64,000 bases of DNA from Micromonospora violae (GCF_004217135.1 NZ_SHKK01000001.1:4092001-4156000), one strand, 5' to 3'; shown: positions 28,401-36,553, numbered from the stretch's first letter. A program made the numbers and translations. Notes: a model not told the origin generated them from the letters alone.

Positions 28401-29569
28401 AAGAACAGCTCCAGGCTGGCCGGGTCGCTCGACGGGCCGAGCCGGGTGAACTGGGTAGTGCCAGCCAACCGGCCGCCGGTCTGCCAGTCGGTGACCACCA
28501 GCGTCGGGCGCGACCCGTCCGGGTTACCGACGTAGATCGCCCGGGGCGAAAGCGCCCGGTGGGCCAGCCGGCGGGAGTGCGCATAGTCGATGATCTCGGC
28601 GAGATCCTGCACCAACTGCAGTCGCTGGGCCAGGGTCAACGCGTCGCCGCGGCGCAGCAGCCACTGGTCGAGGCGTACCCACTCCTCCTGGTGGTCAAAG
28701 ATGACCGCCGGGCCCCACGAATGCTCGACCAGGTCGTGCGCCCGCGCCACCCCGGGGTGGTGAATGCCCTGCAGCAGGCGGAACTCCCGCTCCGCCGCCC
28801 TGCGGATCGCCGGAACCTCATGCTCAGCGGCCCGGCTGGTCAGGTAGAACCGCACCCGACGCACCAGCGAGGTGTCCAGCGCGTGTCCGGCGAGGAAGTC
28901 CTGCCAGCCGAGCCCTTCGGCGAACGGCTTCGGGTGCAGCAGCAGTTGACCGACCTTGCGGTCGGCCACGGACGGCCGGATCTTCGCGCCGCGCACCAGC
29001 TCGACGATCTCCCGGCCGCGCGCCTCGTCCACCAGATGATCAGGGTTCCGCGGCAGGGCCAGGAGCAGCTTCTTCAGACCGGGCAGACCGGAGTCGTGTT
29101 GCTCCAGCCCGTAGATGTGTTGGCTGCCGATCTCATCGAGGTCGGCCCGCATCGCTCTCGCGTGGAGGAATACGGCGGCCCCGACGTAGGGCGTCTCGCG
29201 TTGCCGTCCGTGTTGCTTCGCGTAGTACCGGATCAGGCTGGCCAGCCGCTTCGCTTTCCGGTTGGCCAGGATGTAAGGGTTGTCCTCGGGGATGAGCCGG
29301 GAGTTCGGGGCTCGGCGCAGCCACTGGGTGCCGTCACCGCGAATCTCGCCCTGCCAGTGCTTCAACTCCAGCACGTAGAGCCCGCTCGGGGTCAACACCA
29401 GGGCGTCGACCTCGTTGATCGAGCCGTCGGCGCCGACGAACTCGACGTTCGTCCAGACGTGGTACGGGTCAGCGTCGGGAAGGTAGCCGGCCAGCTCGCG
29501 CAGGCCGTCCTGCTCCCAGATGTACGAGCTGGAGTTGATCTGCTCCCAGCGCGGTGAATCCTCCCGCAT
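25439..29569 (-). CDS. pglW: PglW, BREX type 2 serine/threonine kinase
   Basis: The 1376-residue protein has an N-terminal NERD domain (about 30-160; NEVDALVLTPSGLYVLELK) and a degenerate first kinase-like domain (about 210-500). The second, canonical kinase domain (about 535-770) has LGSGATAVAFLV, HRDLKPANL and DFSLS in place of DFG. A helix-hairpin-helix segment follows (around 800-850), then a C-terminal region with a RadC/ATPase-like feel. This is the standard PglW layout; the kinase is required for Pgl immunity. The ATG at 29569 fits the family start. It is divergent from the QatB-like gene and upstream of the SWIM/SNF2 frames on the same strand. Confidence 0.93.
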   Translation of the reverse strand: MREDSPRWEQINSSSYIWEQDGLRELAGYLPDADPYHVWTNVEFVGADGSINEVDALVLTPSGLYVLELKHWQGEIRGDGTQWLRRAPNSRLIPEDNPYILANRKAKRLASLIRYYAKQHGRQRETPYVGAAVFLHARAMRADLDEIGSQHIYGLEQHDSGLPGLKKLLLALPRNPDHLVDEARGREIVELVRGAKIRPSVADRKVGQLLLHPKPFAEGLGWQDFLAGHALDTSLVRRVRFYLTSRAAEHEVPAIRRAAEREFRLLQGIHHPGVARAHDLVEHSWGPAVIFDHQEEWVRLDQWLLRRGDALTLAQRLQLVQDLAEIIDYAHSRRLAHRALSPRAIYVGNPDGSRPTLVVTDWQTGGRLAGTTQFTRLGPSSDPASLELFFDDEVRRYQAPEAENATRLPGHQLDVFSLGALAYRIFAGAVPAATPEELVNAVRDSGLHLDAAVDGMPHTLVTLVYDATRGDPAQRLPSVSRFHKDLEKVWEELTAPEPEPVADPLSAHRGDVLDGGLEVKDRLGSGATAVAFLVTHDGESRDLVLKVARDEQHEERLTAEARTLARLKHPQVAALVKGPVRVGGRTALLMESAGSRTLAEELRGGRLALDLLERYGRDLLDIVNYLDGQGIWHRDLKPANLAARPRPKDKQPHLCVFDFSLSSAPADQLGAGTVGYLDPFLGPPRRLRYDAAAERFAAAVVLYEMATGVLPRWGDNANPAVVSDEVALDPAVFDPAVADRLVEFFGRALARDAAARFDTVDEMTDAWRAIFQQIPQPAVTPVGPVPAAVGLTRESPLEVTELTARARSALERLGLHTVGELLDAEPSALTRAKGVPDATRKEILAQARALRAVLPGGSESAAVEEQPLAQGVEALCATLLPAATSRNHRTLAVLLGQTPTDDGEFLCWPAQSEAARATGRSQPQISKLLAAQARNWLGEPALEAVRNEIVALLDARGGVMSAEELAQALIAARGSYTPEPKRLPQAIGLVRAAVEAELSTGGDARVAIHRLRTSGTVLIGREPDDPASDVTAADFLGYVVELGGRAVELAGADPLPTRQRAVEELRRLPVPAGMPAVADLRLLQLAAAARNDRVDVNAQGQLYPVGMPAERALRLSVGSLIGQRLSEEQIRDRVRSRFPSAERLPKRPALNEMLAAAEIPLTWHPHDRVYGPATTAASVTGTRMATTHAPLLGLTAADEVGDKLTAAIERRAFLAVLAPLRRLGPARRALLARLPLTEVDVTAILLDRLRALGFPWEAIVAADNGSALDADFRSLVDLVRHQVVPAVSTAIAAADGPVLITEAAPLARYGQLGLLQELADPTRSRPAARMLLVPARRPEPAVLDGVQLPLTSPASQSLWLAEDWLESSGRAPSATG

Positions 29570-29739
29570 GCGCCGACCCTTCCGCCCCGGCCGTCATGTT
29601 CCGGCTCAGGCTGCGCACTTTACCGTTTCGCCGCTTGATCAGCGGAGACCACCACTCGCGTACGTAGTGCATCTGGCCAAACACGCTGGGTATCAATAGA
29701 CTTTGCTCGACGTCCTTCCCATCCCCTCGGGAGGTCGGC

Positions 29740-30504
29740 ATGGGCACCTCGACGCGTCTACCAGGTCCAAAGAACGGCAGCTGGACCGCTGCCAAAGGCC
29801 GGCTGGGCACCTGGACACCGGACGCCACCAGCCGACCCGATCAACTACTCGAGCATGACCAGCAGCGCGCCGAGGCGATCGCGGCCCAGTACCAGCGAGC
29901 GTTGCGAGACGCCCTGAACGCAGATCCGGAGGCGTTCGGCATCCGTGCGGCAGCGGAGCAGGCCGGCGGACGGCTGATCGAGCTGCTCGATGGCCTCGGG
30001 CGAGCGGATCTCCCGCTGGTGGGGGACTTGGCCGCGCAGGATGACGCCGACGAGTTCGTCCGGCGGTTCGTCGGGCAGGTCGCCGGCGATGGCCAACTCA
30101 TCGTGGACGCTGCCGTCCGCCGGGCCGCCCGACGCGTCGCGGAACGCCTCGTGACGCAGGAAGGACCGCTCGCCGATCCTGGCCGTCCAAGACCGATCAC
30201 CGGCGAGCTGTTCTGCGCGTTGTATCGGGCGTTCTTCGGTGAGGTGGTCGGCGAATTCGTACACATCCTCATCGCGGAGAACATCAAGATCGCCGTACCG
30301 GCACTGGCCATCCTCGACCCGACCGATGTGGTGGCTGGTTTCGTTGCCAATCAGGTCGTCAAGGTGCTGCCCAACCCCTGCGCCGAGGCGGTCAAACGTG
30401 GGCCGGAGCCGCCACGGCTCGCCGACGTCGCCAGGGACCTGCTGACGACCACGGTGACTCAGGCCCTCGGGCTCGGCGACAGCGGACTGGAGTTGGCGGC
30501 GTGA
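29740..30504 (+). CDS. QatB-like protein
   Basis: This 254-residue protein starts MGTS followed by a short flexible, Gly/Pro/Ser-rich tail with GSWTAAKGRLGTW. This resembles QatB of the Qat antiphage system, whose members share the MGTS start and a (R/K)-x-x-LG block. The remainder is helical, with no catalytic motif and no certain membrane segment. GGGAGG lies 6 bp before the ATG. Its TGA overlaps the GTG start of the QueC-like gene (GTGA), so the two are translationally coupled. In QueC-like defence systems the partner's exposed N-terminal Gly is a plausible site of base conjugation by the QatC enzyme; that is inference here. Confidence 0.7.
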   Translation: MGTSTRLPGPKNGSWTAAKGRLGTWTPDATSRPDQLLEHDQQRAEAIAAQYQRALRDALNADPEAFGIRAAAEQAGGRLIELLDGLGRADLPLVGDLAAQDDADEFVRRFVGQVAGDGQLIVDAAVRRAARRVAERLVTQEGPLADPGRPRPITGELFCALYRAFFGEVVGEFVHILIAENIKIAVPALAILDPTDVVAGFVANQVVKVLPNPCAEAVKRGPEPPRLADVARDLLTTTVTQALGLGDSGLELAA

Positions 30505-31814
30505 GCCGGGCCAGCTTCGCGTATCACTACGCAGCCCGGGGCGGCGTTTCCACCGATAGGAAGCGGGAGGCCATTGGATGGCCGCTGCTGGAGCACGCCG
30601 ACGAGCGGTTGCAGAAATTGGCCGAGGTACCCCAGGACCGCCCGGACTGGGCCCAGGACCTGCTGCAGATCGCCCGAGCCGTGTACCTGGCCGACAAGCT
30701 GTCGCTGCGCGAGTACGCGGTCGACGGCTGGACCCGAAGGATCGACCTGTCCGTGGAGGTGGTCGACCCCTCCGTCTGGAGCCCGCCGACGCTGCGGCTG
30801 CTGTCCCACCTCGCGGAGACGTTAAGCGCGGATCAATGGACGATCAACGTCCGGGTCGGCGGGCAGCGGTGGCCCCAGCAGGGACGGACCATCTACGCCG
30901 ATGTGGGAGAGGTAGCCCTGTTCTCCGGAGGCCTCGATTCCACCGCGTGGGCGGCAGAGCGTGCCAAGGTCACGGCCGGCCCCCTGCTGCTCGTCTCCTA
31001 CTTCGAACCTCAGTGGGGCAGCCAGCAGGACCAGACTCTCAACGCGATCGAGAGCTCGGCCCGTCGCGACATCGAGCAACTCAAGGCGTCGCAGCAGGTC
31101 CGTCTCACCAGGAAGCTGGAAAAATCTGCGCGTACCCGCGGGCTGCTCTATCTCACCACCGCCATCTACCTCGCCGCCGCCCACGGGGTGCCACAGGTGG
31201 TCGTACCGGAGAACGGGCAGCTTGCCGTCAATCCCCCGCTCACACCGGCCCGGGTAGCCGCCTGCTCCACGAAATCTGTACATCCTGGGACACTGCACCC
31301 GCTCAACTCGTTGATCGACGCTCTCGGCGGCGGGGTGACCGTCATCAACCCGTACCTGCACCTCACCAAGGGAGAGGTCTGCCAGCAGGCCCTGGACGCC
31401 GGTCTGGCCCCGGCGACGCTCACCCATGCCACCATCAGCTGTGGGCGCCCACCACGGGATCGACCGGGTGCCGAGCACTACCACTGCGGGACCTGTTACC
31501 CCTGTCTGGTACGCCATTCTGGTCTCCTTACCGCGCTCGGAAGCGACAGCACCCCGTACAAGACGGATGTGTGGATGCTCGGCGACCGGGAGAAGGCTGC
31601 CGTCGATCGACGGGCACTGCACCAGTGGTTGTGCCGCCCCATCTCCGTTCGAGACCTGACCACCGACACTCCGCTGCCGGACACCGTCGGCCCTGGTCCC
31701 CTGCTCGACGTGGTGGAGCGCGGTCGGACGGAACTTGGGCAGATGTTCGCTTGGCATGGCCGACCGATCACACCGACCGAGACGTCGCCTCGTCGACTGG
31801 CATGGGCAGGCTGA
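30501..31814 (+). CDS. QatC-like QueC-family PP-loop enzyme
   Basis: The 437-residue protein has a N-terminal domain of about 130 residues absent from housekeeping QueC, then the PP-loop SGGLDS (142-147), PENGQLAVNPPL, and a four-cysteine zinc site (Cys314, Cys329, Cys332, Cys335; HCGTCYPC). QueC makes the preQ0 nitrile from CDG; defence versions (QatC, and Cap9 of type IV CBASS) reuse the chemistry. Length, N-terminal extension and coupling to a QatB-like gene favour QatC. No QatA ATPase or QatD (TatD-like) gene is adjacent, and no QueD/QueE genes for a preQ0 pathway are visible. Confidence 0.8.
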   Translation: MSRASFAYHYAARGGVSTDRKREAIGWPLLEHADERLQKLAEVPQDRPDWAQDLLQIARAVYLADKLSLREYAVDGWTRRIDLSVEVVDPSVWSPPTLRLLSHLAETLSADQWTINVRVGGQRWPQQGRTIYADVGEVALFSGGLDSTAWAAERAKVTAGPLLLVSYFEPQWGSQQDQTLNAIESSARRDIEQLKASQQVRLTRKLEKSARTRGLLYLTTAIYLAAAHGVPQVVVPENGQLAVNPPLTPARVAACSTKSVHPGTLHPLNSLIDALGGGVTVINPYLHLTKGEVCQQALDAGLAPATLTHATISCGRPPRDRPGAEHYHCGTCYPCLVRHSGLLTALGSDSTPYKTDVWMLGDREKAAVDRRALHQWLCRPISVRDLTTDTPLPDTVGPGPLLDVVERGRTELGQMFAWHGRPITPTETSPRRLAWAG

Positions 31815-31833
31815 GTAGGGGTATGAGCCGGGG

Positions 31834-32964
31834 ATGAGGGCCAGTTTCCGGCTTGGCCGGGTCGCGGGAGTACCGGTCGGCGTCAACTGGAGCGTGCTGG
31901 TCATCTTCGCGCTGATCGCGTGGGGGTTGGCCGCCAACCAGTTTCCCCGCTCGTACCCCGACCACTCGCCGGTGGCGTACGCCCTCGCCGGGCTGGCCGC
32001 GGCGGTGGTCTTCCTCGTCGGCCTGCTCGCCCACGAGGTGTCGCACGCGGTGGTGGCCAAGCGCAACGGGTTGACGGTCGACGGCATCACGCTGTGGCTG
32101 TTCGGCGGCGTCGCCGAGTTGCGCGGCGAGCCGCGTGACCCGGGCGCGGAGTTGCGGATCGCGGGCGTCGGCCCGCTGGTCAGCCTGCTGATCGGGGCGT
32201 TCTTCGGTGCCATCGCGGCGCTGCTCGCGCTGACCGGGCAGGGCGGGCTGCTGTTCGGGGCCGTGGCCTGGCTGGCGGGGATCAACGTGCTGCTGGCCAT
32301 CTTTAACGTGCTGCCGGCCGCGCCCCTGGACGGTGGCCGGTTGCTGCGGGCGGCGGTCTGGAAGGCCACCGGTGACCGGACCAGGGCATCCGTGGTCGCT
32401 GCCCGGGCCGGCTGGGTGCTGGGTGTGCTGCTGATCGGCCTGGGGCTGTGGCAGTTCCTGTCCGGGGTCGGCTTCGGCGGGCTCTGGCTGGCGCTGATCG
32501 GCTGGTTCCTGATCGGCGCGGCCGGCATGGAGGAGCGGCAGGCCCGCACCGGCACCGCGCTGCGCGGAATCCGGGTCGGTGATGTGATGACCCCGCAGCC
32601 GCAGACCGCCTCAGCGGAGATGACGGTCGCGGACTTCGTCGACCACTACCTGTTCGCGTACCGGCATTCGGCGCTGCCGCTGACCGAGGACGGCCGGCCG
32701 ACCGGCCTGGTCACCGTCGACCGGGTGCGGGGCGTACCGCCCGAGCGGCGGGCATCGACCACCCTGGCCGAGGTGGCCTGCCGTGCCGACGATCTGGTGC
32801 TGGCCCAGCCCGGTGAACAGCTCAACGACCTGCTCCCCCGGCTCAGCGAGTGCGCCGACGGCCGCGCCCTGGTGGTGACCGACGACGGCCACCTGACCGG
32901 CATCGTCTCCCCCAGCGACATCAGCCGAGCCGTCCAACGCAGCACCCTCGCCCGCTCCCGCTGA
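31834..32964 (+). CDS. Site-2 protease family (M50) membrane metalloprotease with CBS domains
   Basis: The 376-residue integral membrane protein has the zinc motif HEVSH at 67-71, the second motif NVLPAAPLDGGR (about 157-168), several hydrophobic membrane segments in the first 230 residues, and two CBS domains in the C-terminal 130. M50 enzymes of this type cleave membrane-embedded anti-sigma factors or regulators; the CBS pair likely senses adenine nucleotides. The ATG at 31834 is 19 bp downstream of the QatC-like stop, so read-through is possible, but the family is common and chromosomal. Its stop lies inside the terminator hairpin. Confidence 0.9.
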   Translation: MRASFRLGRVAGVPVGVNWSVLVIFALIAWGLAANQFPRSYPDHSPVAYALAGLAAAVVFLVGLLAHEVSHAVVAKRNGLTVDGITLWLFGGVAELRGEPRDPGAELRIAGVGPLVSLLIGAFFGAIAALLALTGQGGLLFGAVAWLAGINVLLAIFNVLPAAPLDGGRLLRAAVWKATGDRTRASVVAARAGWVLGVLLIGLGLWQFLSGVGFGGLWLALIGWFLIGAAGMEERQARTGTALRGIRVGDVMTPQPQTASAEMTVADFVDHYLFAYRHSALPLTEDGRPTGLVTVDRVRGVPPERRASTTLAEVACRADDLVLAQPGEQLNDLLPRLSECADGRALVVTDDGHLTGIVSPSDISRAVQRSTLARSR

Positions 32965-33018
32965 TCATGAGGTTAGCGGCACCAAAACGGGCGTCTCGCA
33001 CCGCTAACCTCATGATCA
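32962..33018. terminator. Bidirectional terminator-like inverted repeat
   Basis: An 18-bp perfect inverted repeat (TGATCATGAGGTTAGCGG and its complement) flanks a 21-nt loop between two convergent genes. The stop codons of both genes lie within the arms. There is no T-tract, as usual in high-GC actinobacteria. Confidence 0.7.
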
Positions 33019-34299
33019 ACCGGAGAGGGGGCGGGGGAAGTAGTGGTTCAGCAGGTCGGTGCGGAACTTCCCGGTGGGATCGAGCCGGGTTAGGAGGGTG
33101 GTGAAGTCGACGTACTTCGGGTAGCGGGTGGACAGCGCGGCCGGGTCGGTGACGAAGACCTTGCCCCAGTGCGGGCGGGGCGCGAAGGGCGCCAGGCGCT
33201 CCTCCACGGCGGCCACCACCGGCAGCACCGCCGCAGTGTCCTCGACCCAGGTGAAGTGCAGCACGAAGCTGTCCCGCCGGTAGTTCGGGCTGAGCCACAG
33301 CTCGTCGGCCGCCACGGTCCGCAGCTCCGACACCAGCAGCACCGGGGCGATCAGGTCCGCCAGGTCGTCCAGCGCGGCGAGCGCGTCCGCCGCGGCCGAC
33401 CGCGCGACGTGGTACTCGGACTGCAACTCGTCGCCGCTGCTCGGGGTGAAGCCGAGCTTGAAGTGCGGTAGCCGCTCGTGCCACGGGCCCGGCTCGCCCA
33501 GCTGCGGGGTGCTGTTCTCCGCCGGCATCCCGAGCACCGGGTGCCGGGGCTGGTCGGCGGCGGTGGTGCCCAGCCACTCCGCCGACGGCGGGGCCTGGTC
33601 CGCCACCTGCTTACGCCAGACCTCACGCAGCCGGGGGCTACGGAAGTCGGTGAAGACACTGACGCTGTACGCCGAGCCGAGCGCCTCGTCCAGCGCCGCC
33701 CGGTCGAGGTCGAGGCGGACGTACTGGCGCACCGCGAAGGTCGGCACGATGTCCAGGGTGACGCGGGTGACCACGCCGAGCGCGCCGAGCCCGACCACCA
33801 TGCCGGCGAACGTGTCGGTGTCACGGTCGACCCGGAGCAGATCGCCGTCGGCGGTGACCAACTCCAGGCCGGCGACCGCGCTGGCCAGGTTGCCGTGGGT
33901 CTGGCCGGAGCCGTGGGTGGCGGTGGCCACCGCGCCGGCCACCGAGATGTGCGGGAGCGAGGCGAGGTTGGCCAGCGCGTACCCCTGGGTGTGCAGCTGT
34001 TGGGCGACGTCGCCGTAGCGCAGCGCGCCGCTCACGGTGACCTGCCGCCGCTCGTGGTCCACCTCGACCACCGGGGGCAGCCCGGCGAGGCTGACCAGGT
34101 CACCGTCGGTGTCGCCGAACCGGTTGAAGGAGTGCCCGCTGCCCACCGCCCGGATCCGGGGGCTGCCGGCGACGAGCCGGCGCAGGTCGTCGACGGAGGT
34201 GGGCCGGTGGAACGCCTTCGCGGCGTACCGCACGTTGCCGGCCCAGTTGCGGCGCGGAACGTCGGCGTTCGACGCGGTGTGCGGTCCCTGCGCGGTCAT
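33016..34299 (-). CDS. Alditol oxidase (FAD-linked, AldO-like)
   Basis: This 427-residue flavoprotein closely follows Streptomyces alditol oxidase. The N-terminal NWAGNVRYAAK is followed by VGSGHSFN (about 52-59, the FAD site with the histidine used for covalent attachment in this family), SLPHISVAGAVATATHGSG, the middle PGPWHERLPHFKLGFTPSSG and the C-terminal RPHWGKVF. It would oxidise sugar alcohols such as xylitol or sorbitol to aldoses with release of H2O2, in the cytoplasm. The stop lies in the terminator repeat and the ATG overlaps the stop of the upstream PH-like gene by 4 bp. Confidence 0.85.
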   Translation of the reverse strand: MTAQGPHTASNADVPRRNWAGNVRYAAKAFHRPTSVDDLRRLVAGSPRIRAVGSGHSFNRFGDTDGDLVSLAGLPPVVEVDHERRQVTVSGALRYGDVAQQLHTQGYALANLASLPHISVAGAVATATHGSGQTHGNLASAVAGLELVTADGDLLRVDRDTDTFAGMVVGLGALGVVTRVTLDIVPTFAVRQYVRLDLDRAALDEALGSAYSVSVFTDFRSPRLREVWRKQVADQAPPSAEWLGTTAADQPRHPVLGMPAENSTPQLGEPGPWHERLPHFKLGFTPSSGDELQSEYHVARSAAADALAALDDLADLIAPVLLVSELRTVAADELWLSPNYRRDSFVLHFTWVEDTAAVLPVVAAVEERLAPFAPRPHWGKVFVTDPAALSTRYPKYVDFTTLLTRLDPTGKFRTDLLNHYFPRPLSG

Positions 34300-35147
34300 G
34301 TGGCGGTCTCCCGATCGGTGGTCTGCTGGTCGGCCAACGCGGCGACGAGGGCGTCCAGAACCGTATCCGCCTGGAGCGGGTGGTAGCCACGCTGGGCCAG
34401 CGGCAGGCCGGCCGCGCTCGCGCGTTCGATCTCCCCCCGGGCCGCCTGCCGGGCCGACGGGTCCCCGGACAGCAGGGCGTCCTGGCCGCGTCGGATCAAC
34501 CGGTCGACCCGGTCCATCTGGTAGCCGCGCAGGCCGACCGGGAGGTCCGGGGGGTCGAAGGCGGCGCGACGCTGCGCGAGCAGGTCGACGAAGCGGTCTC
34601 CGGCGTAGCGGGTGAGCGCGGCCGACACCTGCTCGGGCTGCTCACGGACCTGGTCGAGGACGAGCAACTCGATGGCGGGTCGGCCGTCGAGCGGATGGCG
34701 GGCGGTCGCCGGCTCAATCGTCACACCTGGCGCGGGCACCAGCAGCAGTCGCGGCGGCTCCGGATGGCCGTCGCGCCGGGGCGGCTCGTCGAGGACCAGC
34801 GCGCCGACCTCGGCCCACCGGATGTCCCGGCGCAGGCCGGGCCGTCGGACGGTGAGCCCGTCGGCGCCGATCCCGAACCGGAACGGACGCAACGCGCTGA
34901 GCAGCGCCACCACGCCGAGCGCGATCGCCCCCACCGCGATGATCGTCCGTAGCAGGGCGCCGTCGCTGGGATAAACCAACAAGAGCGCTCCACCGAGTAC
35001 GCAGACCAGGGCGAGCACCCGGGCGCCCCGACTCCGGCGCAGTTCCACGCTCGATCCCCCGTTCATGACCGTGGCGTCGGTCCCCGCATCTTCCGCCAAA
35101 CCGGGCACCGAGGACACCGGTCGATCGGGCACGGTTGTTCTCGTCAT
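34296..35147 (-). CDS. Membrane protein with PH-like domain and DivIVA-like motifs
   Basis: In this 283-residue protein a short cytosolic tail is followed by two adjacent membrane helices (about 42-90) and a bacterial PH-like domain (FRFGIGADGLTVRRPGLRR onward). The C-terminal part has two copies of a short motif resembling the DivIVA signature: LRGYQMDRVDRLI and RGYHPLQADTVLDAL. Function unknown; it may attach to membrane subdomains. It overlaps the alditol oxidase gene by 4 bp, so they form an operon. Confidence 0.65.
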   Translation of the reverse strand: MTRTTVPDRPVSSVPGLAEDAGTDATVMNGGSSVELRRSRGARVLALVCVLGGALLLVYPSDGALLRTIIAVGAIALGVVALLSALRPFRFGIGADGLTVRRPGLRRDIRWAEVGALVLDEPPRRDGHPEPPRLLLVPAPGVTIEPATARHPLDGRPAIELLVLDQVREQPEQVSAALTRYAGDRFVDLLAQRRAAFDPPDLPVGLRGYQMDRVDRLIRRGQDALLSGDPSARQAARGEIERASAAGLPLAQRGYHPLQADTVLDALVAALADQQTTDRETAT

Positions 35148-35167
35148 CGTCGGGGAACCCTACGCCC

Positions 35168-35590
35168 ATGAGCAGCTACCGTGATCCGGCCGCACGAGGT
35201 GACGTCTTCCCCTCCGAGGAGGAGCTGGACCCGACCGGCACCGGAATCGAGCAGGCCAGCGCGCCGCCGGCGGGCGGATCGCCGAGCCACCCGTCGCCGA
35301 CGCCCGGCCCTCGCCCCACCCCGGCACCCGCGCCGGCCCCGACACCGGTGCCGGCGCCCGGCCCGCCACCACGCGCCCCCGGCACACAGTCGATCGTGAC
35401 CCGCCACCTGGACGGCTCGGTGGAGGTGGTCACCGACCTCGACGGTGACGGTGTCGCCGACGTCGTCCAGATCGACGTGGACGGCGACGGGATCCCGGAC
35501 ATCACCTATGTGGACAGTGACCACGACGGGCGGCTGGACACCGTGCTGGGCGACCCGAACGCGGTCGCGACGGGCGCCCACCGGGCCTGA
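35168..35590 (+). CDS. Proline-rich protein with EF-hand-like calcium repeats
   Basis: This 140-residue protein has an acidic N-terminus, a proline/alanine-rich linker (about 35-75) and three consecutive DxDxDG-type loops: DLDGDGVADVV, DVDGDGIPDIT, DSDHDGRLDTV. Such loops bind Ca2+ in dockerin, thrombospondin-3 and EF-hand-like repeats. No signal peptide is visible, which is odd for a Ca2+-binding protein of this type. The start ATG at 35168 has only a weak upstream purine stretch. It is divergent from the PH-like gene. Function unknown. Confidence 0.6.
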   Translation: MSSYRDPAARGDVFPSEEELDPTGTGIEQASAPPAGGSPSHPSPTPGPRPTPAPAPAPTPVPAPGPPPRAPGTQSIVTRHLDGSVEVVTDLDGDGVADVVQIDVDGDGIPDITYVDSDHDGRLDTVLGDPNAVATGAHRA

Positions 35591-35623
35591 CCGGCGGTGG
35601 CGTCCCCGGGCCACCCGGCCGAC

Positions 35624-36553
35624 TCAGAGCTTCGCCATCACCTCGCTGGCGACCAACTCCAGGTGCTCCAGGTCGCTGAGGTCCAACACCTGGAGGTAGA
35701 GCCGCTGACTGCCGATCTCCGCGTACCGGCCGATGGTGTCCAGCACCTCGGCGGGCGTGCCGGCCAGGCCGTTGGCCCGCAACTCGTCCGGGTCGCGGCC
35801 GATGGCGGCGGCGCGGCGCGCCACCTCGGCGTCGTCGCGCCCGCAGCAGAGCACCAGCGCGTTGGACCAGACCATCTCGGCCGGGTTCCGGTCGATCTCG
35901 GCGCAGGCCGCGCGGACCCGGTCGAACTGCGCGGCTGTGTCCGGCACCGAGGCGAACGGTAGGTTGAACTCGTCGGCGTAGCGGGCGGCCAGCCGAGGGG
36001 TGCGCTTCGGGCCCGTCCCGCCGAGCAGGATCGGTGGGCGCGGCCGCTGCACCGGCTTGGGCAGGGCGGGCGAGTTCCGGACCGGGTAGTACCGGCCGTC
36101 ATGGTCGAACCGCTCCCCCGCCGGGGTGGACCACAGCCCGGTGATGACGGCGAGTTGCTCCTCCAGCCGGTCGAACCGCTCGGCGAGCGGCGGGAACGGC
36201 ATGCCGTACGCGCTGTGCTCCTCGGCGTACCAGCCGGTGCCGATGCCCAGCTCCACCCGGCCGCCGCTCATCTGGTCGACCTGCGCCACGGTGATCGCCA
36301 GCGGGCCGGGCAGCCGGAAGGTGGCGGCGGTCATCAGGGTGCCGAGCCGGATCCGACTGGTGTCCCGGGCTAGACCGGCGAGGGTGGTCCACGCGTCGGT
36401 GGGGCCCGGTTCGCCGCTCACGTCACCCATCACCAGGTAGTGGTCGGACCGGAAGAACGCGCCGTAGCCAGCGTCTTCGGCGCAGCGGGCGACCGCGAGC
36501 AGTTGGTCGTAGCTTGCGCCCTGCTGGGGCTCGGTGAAGATCCGAAGTTCCAT
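35624..36553 (-). CDS. LLM class F420-dependent oxidoreductase
   Basis: This 309-residue luciferase-like TIM-barrel protein starts MELRIFTEPQQG and contains AEDAGYGAFFRSDHYL, the GTGWYAEEHSAYGMPFP block and LGGTGPKRTPRLAARYADEFN, as in F420-dependent LLM-family enzymes. It would reduce or oxidise an unknown small molecule using F420. The ATG at 36553 was chosen at the family start; the open frame continues 19 codons upstream without homology. It is divergent from the ArsR gene. Confidence 0.88.
   Translation of the reverse strand: MELRIFTEPQQGASYDQLLAVARCAEDAGYGAFFRSDHYLVMGDVSGEPGPTDAWTTLAGLARDTSRIRLGTLMTAATFRLPGPLAITVAQVDQMSGGRVELGIGTGWYAEEHSAYGMPFPPLAERFDRLEEQLAVITGLWSTPAGERFDHDGRYYPVRNSPALPKPVQRPRPPILLGGTGPKRTPRLAARYADEFNLPFASVPDTAAQFDRVRAACAEIDRNPAEMVWSNALVLCCGRDDAEVARRAAAIGRDPDELRANGLAGTPAEVLDTIGRYAEIGSQRLYLQVLDLSDLEHLELVASEVMAKL

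Noticed and set aside
26906..29557. 883-codon plus-strand open frame opposite pglW
   Set aside because: It is rich in Gly/Arg/Val/Asp from high-GC antisense composition, has no domain, and the minus strand encodes a complete PglW.
30501..31814. Housekeeping QueC (preQ0 synthase)
   Set aside because: It has an extra 130-residue N-terminal domain, is coupled to a QatB-like gene, and no queD, queE or folE2 is nearby.
4455..31814. Integrated prophage or ICE
   Set aside because: Only one actinophage-like small protein; no integrase, terminase, capsid, relaxase or conjugation gene is visible.
30822..32555. 577-codon minus-strand frame opposite the QatC-like and M50 genes
   Set aside because: Serine/proline/arginine-rich shadow without domain; both plus-strand genes have clear catalytic motifs.
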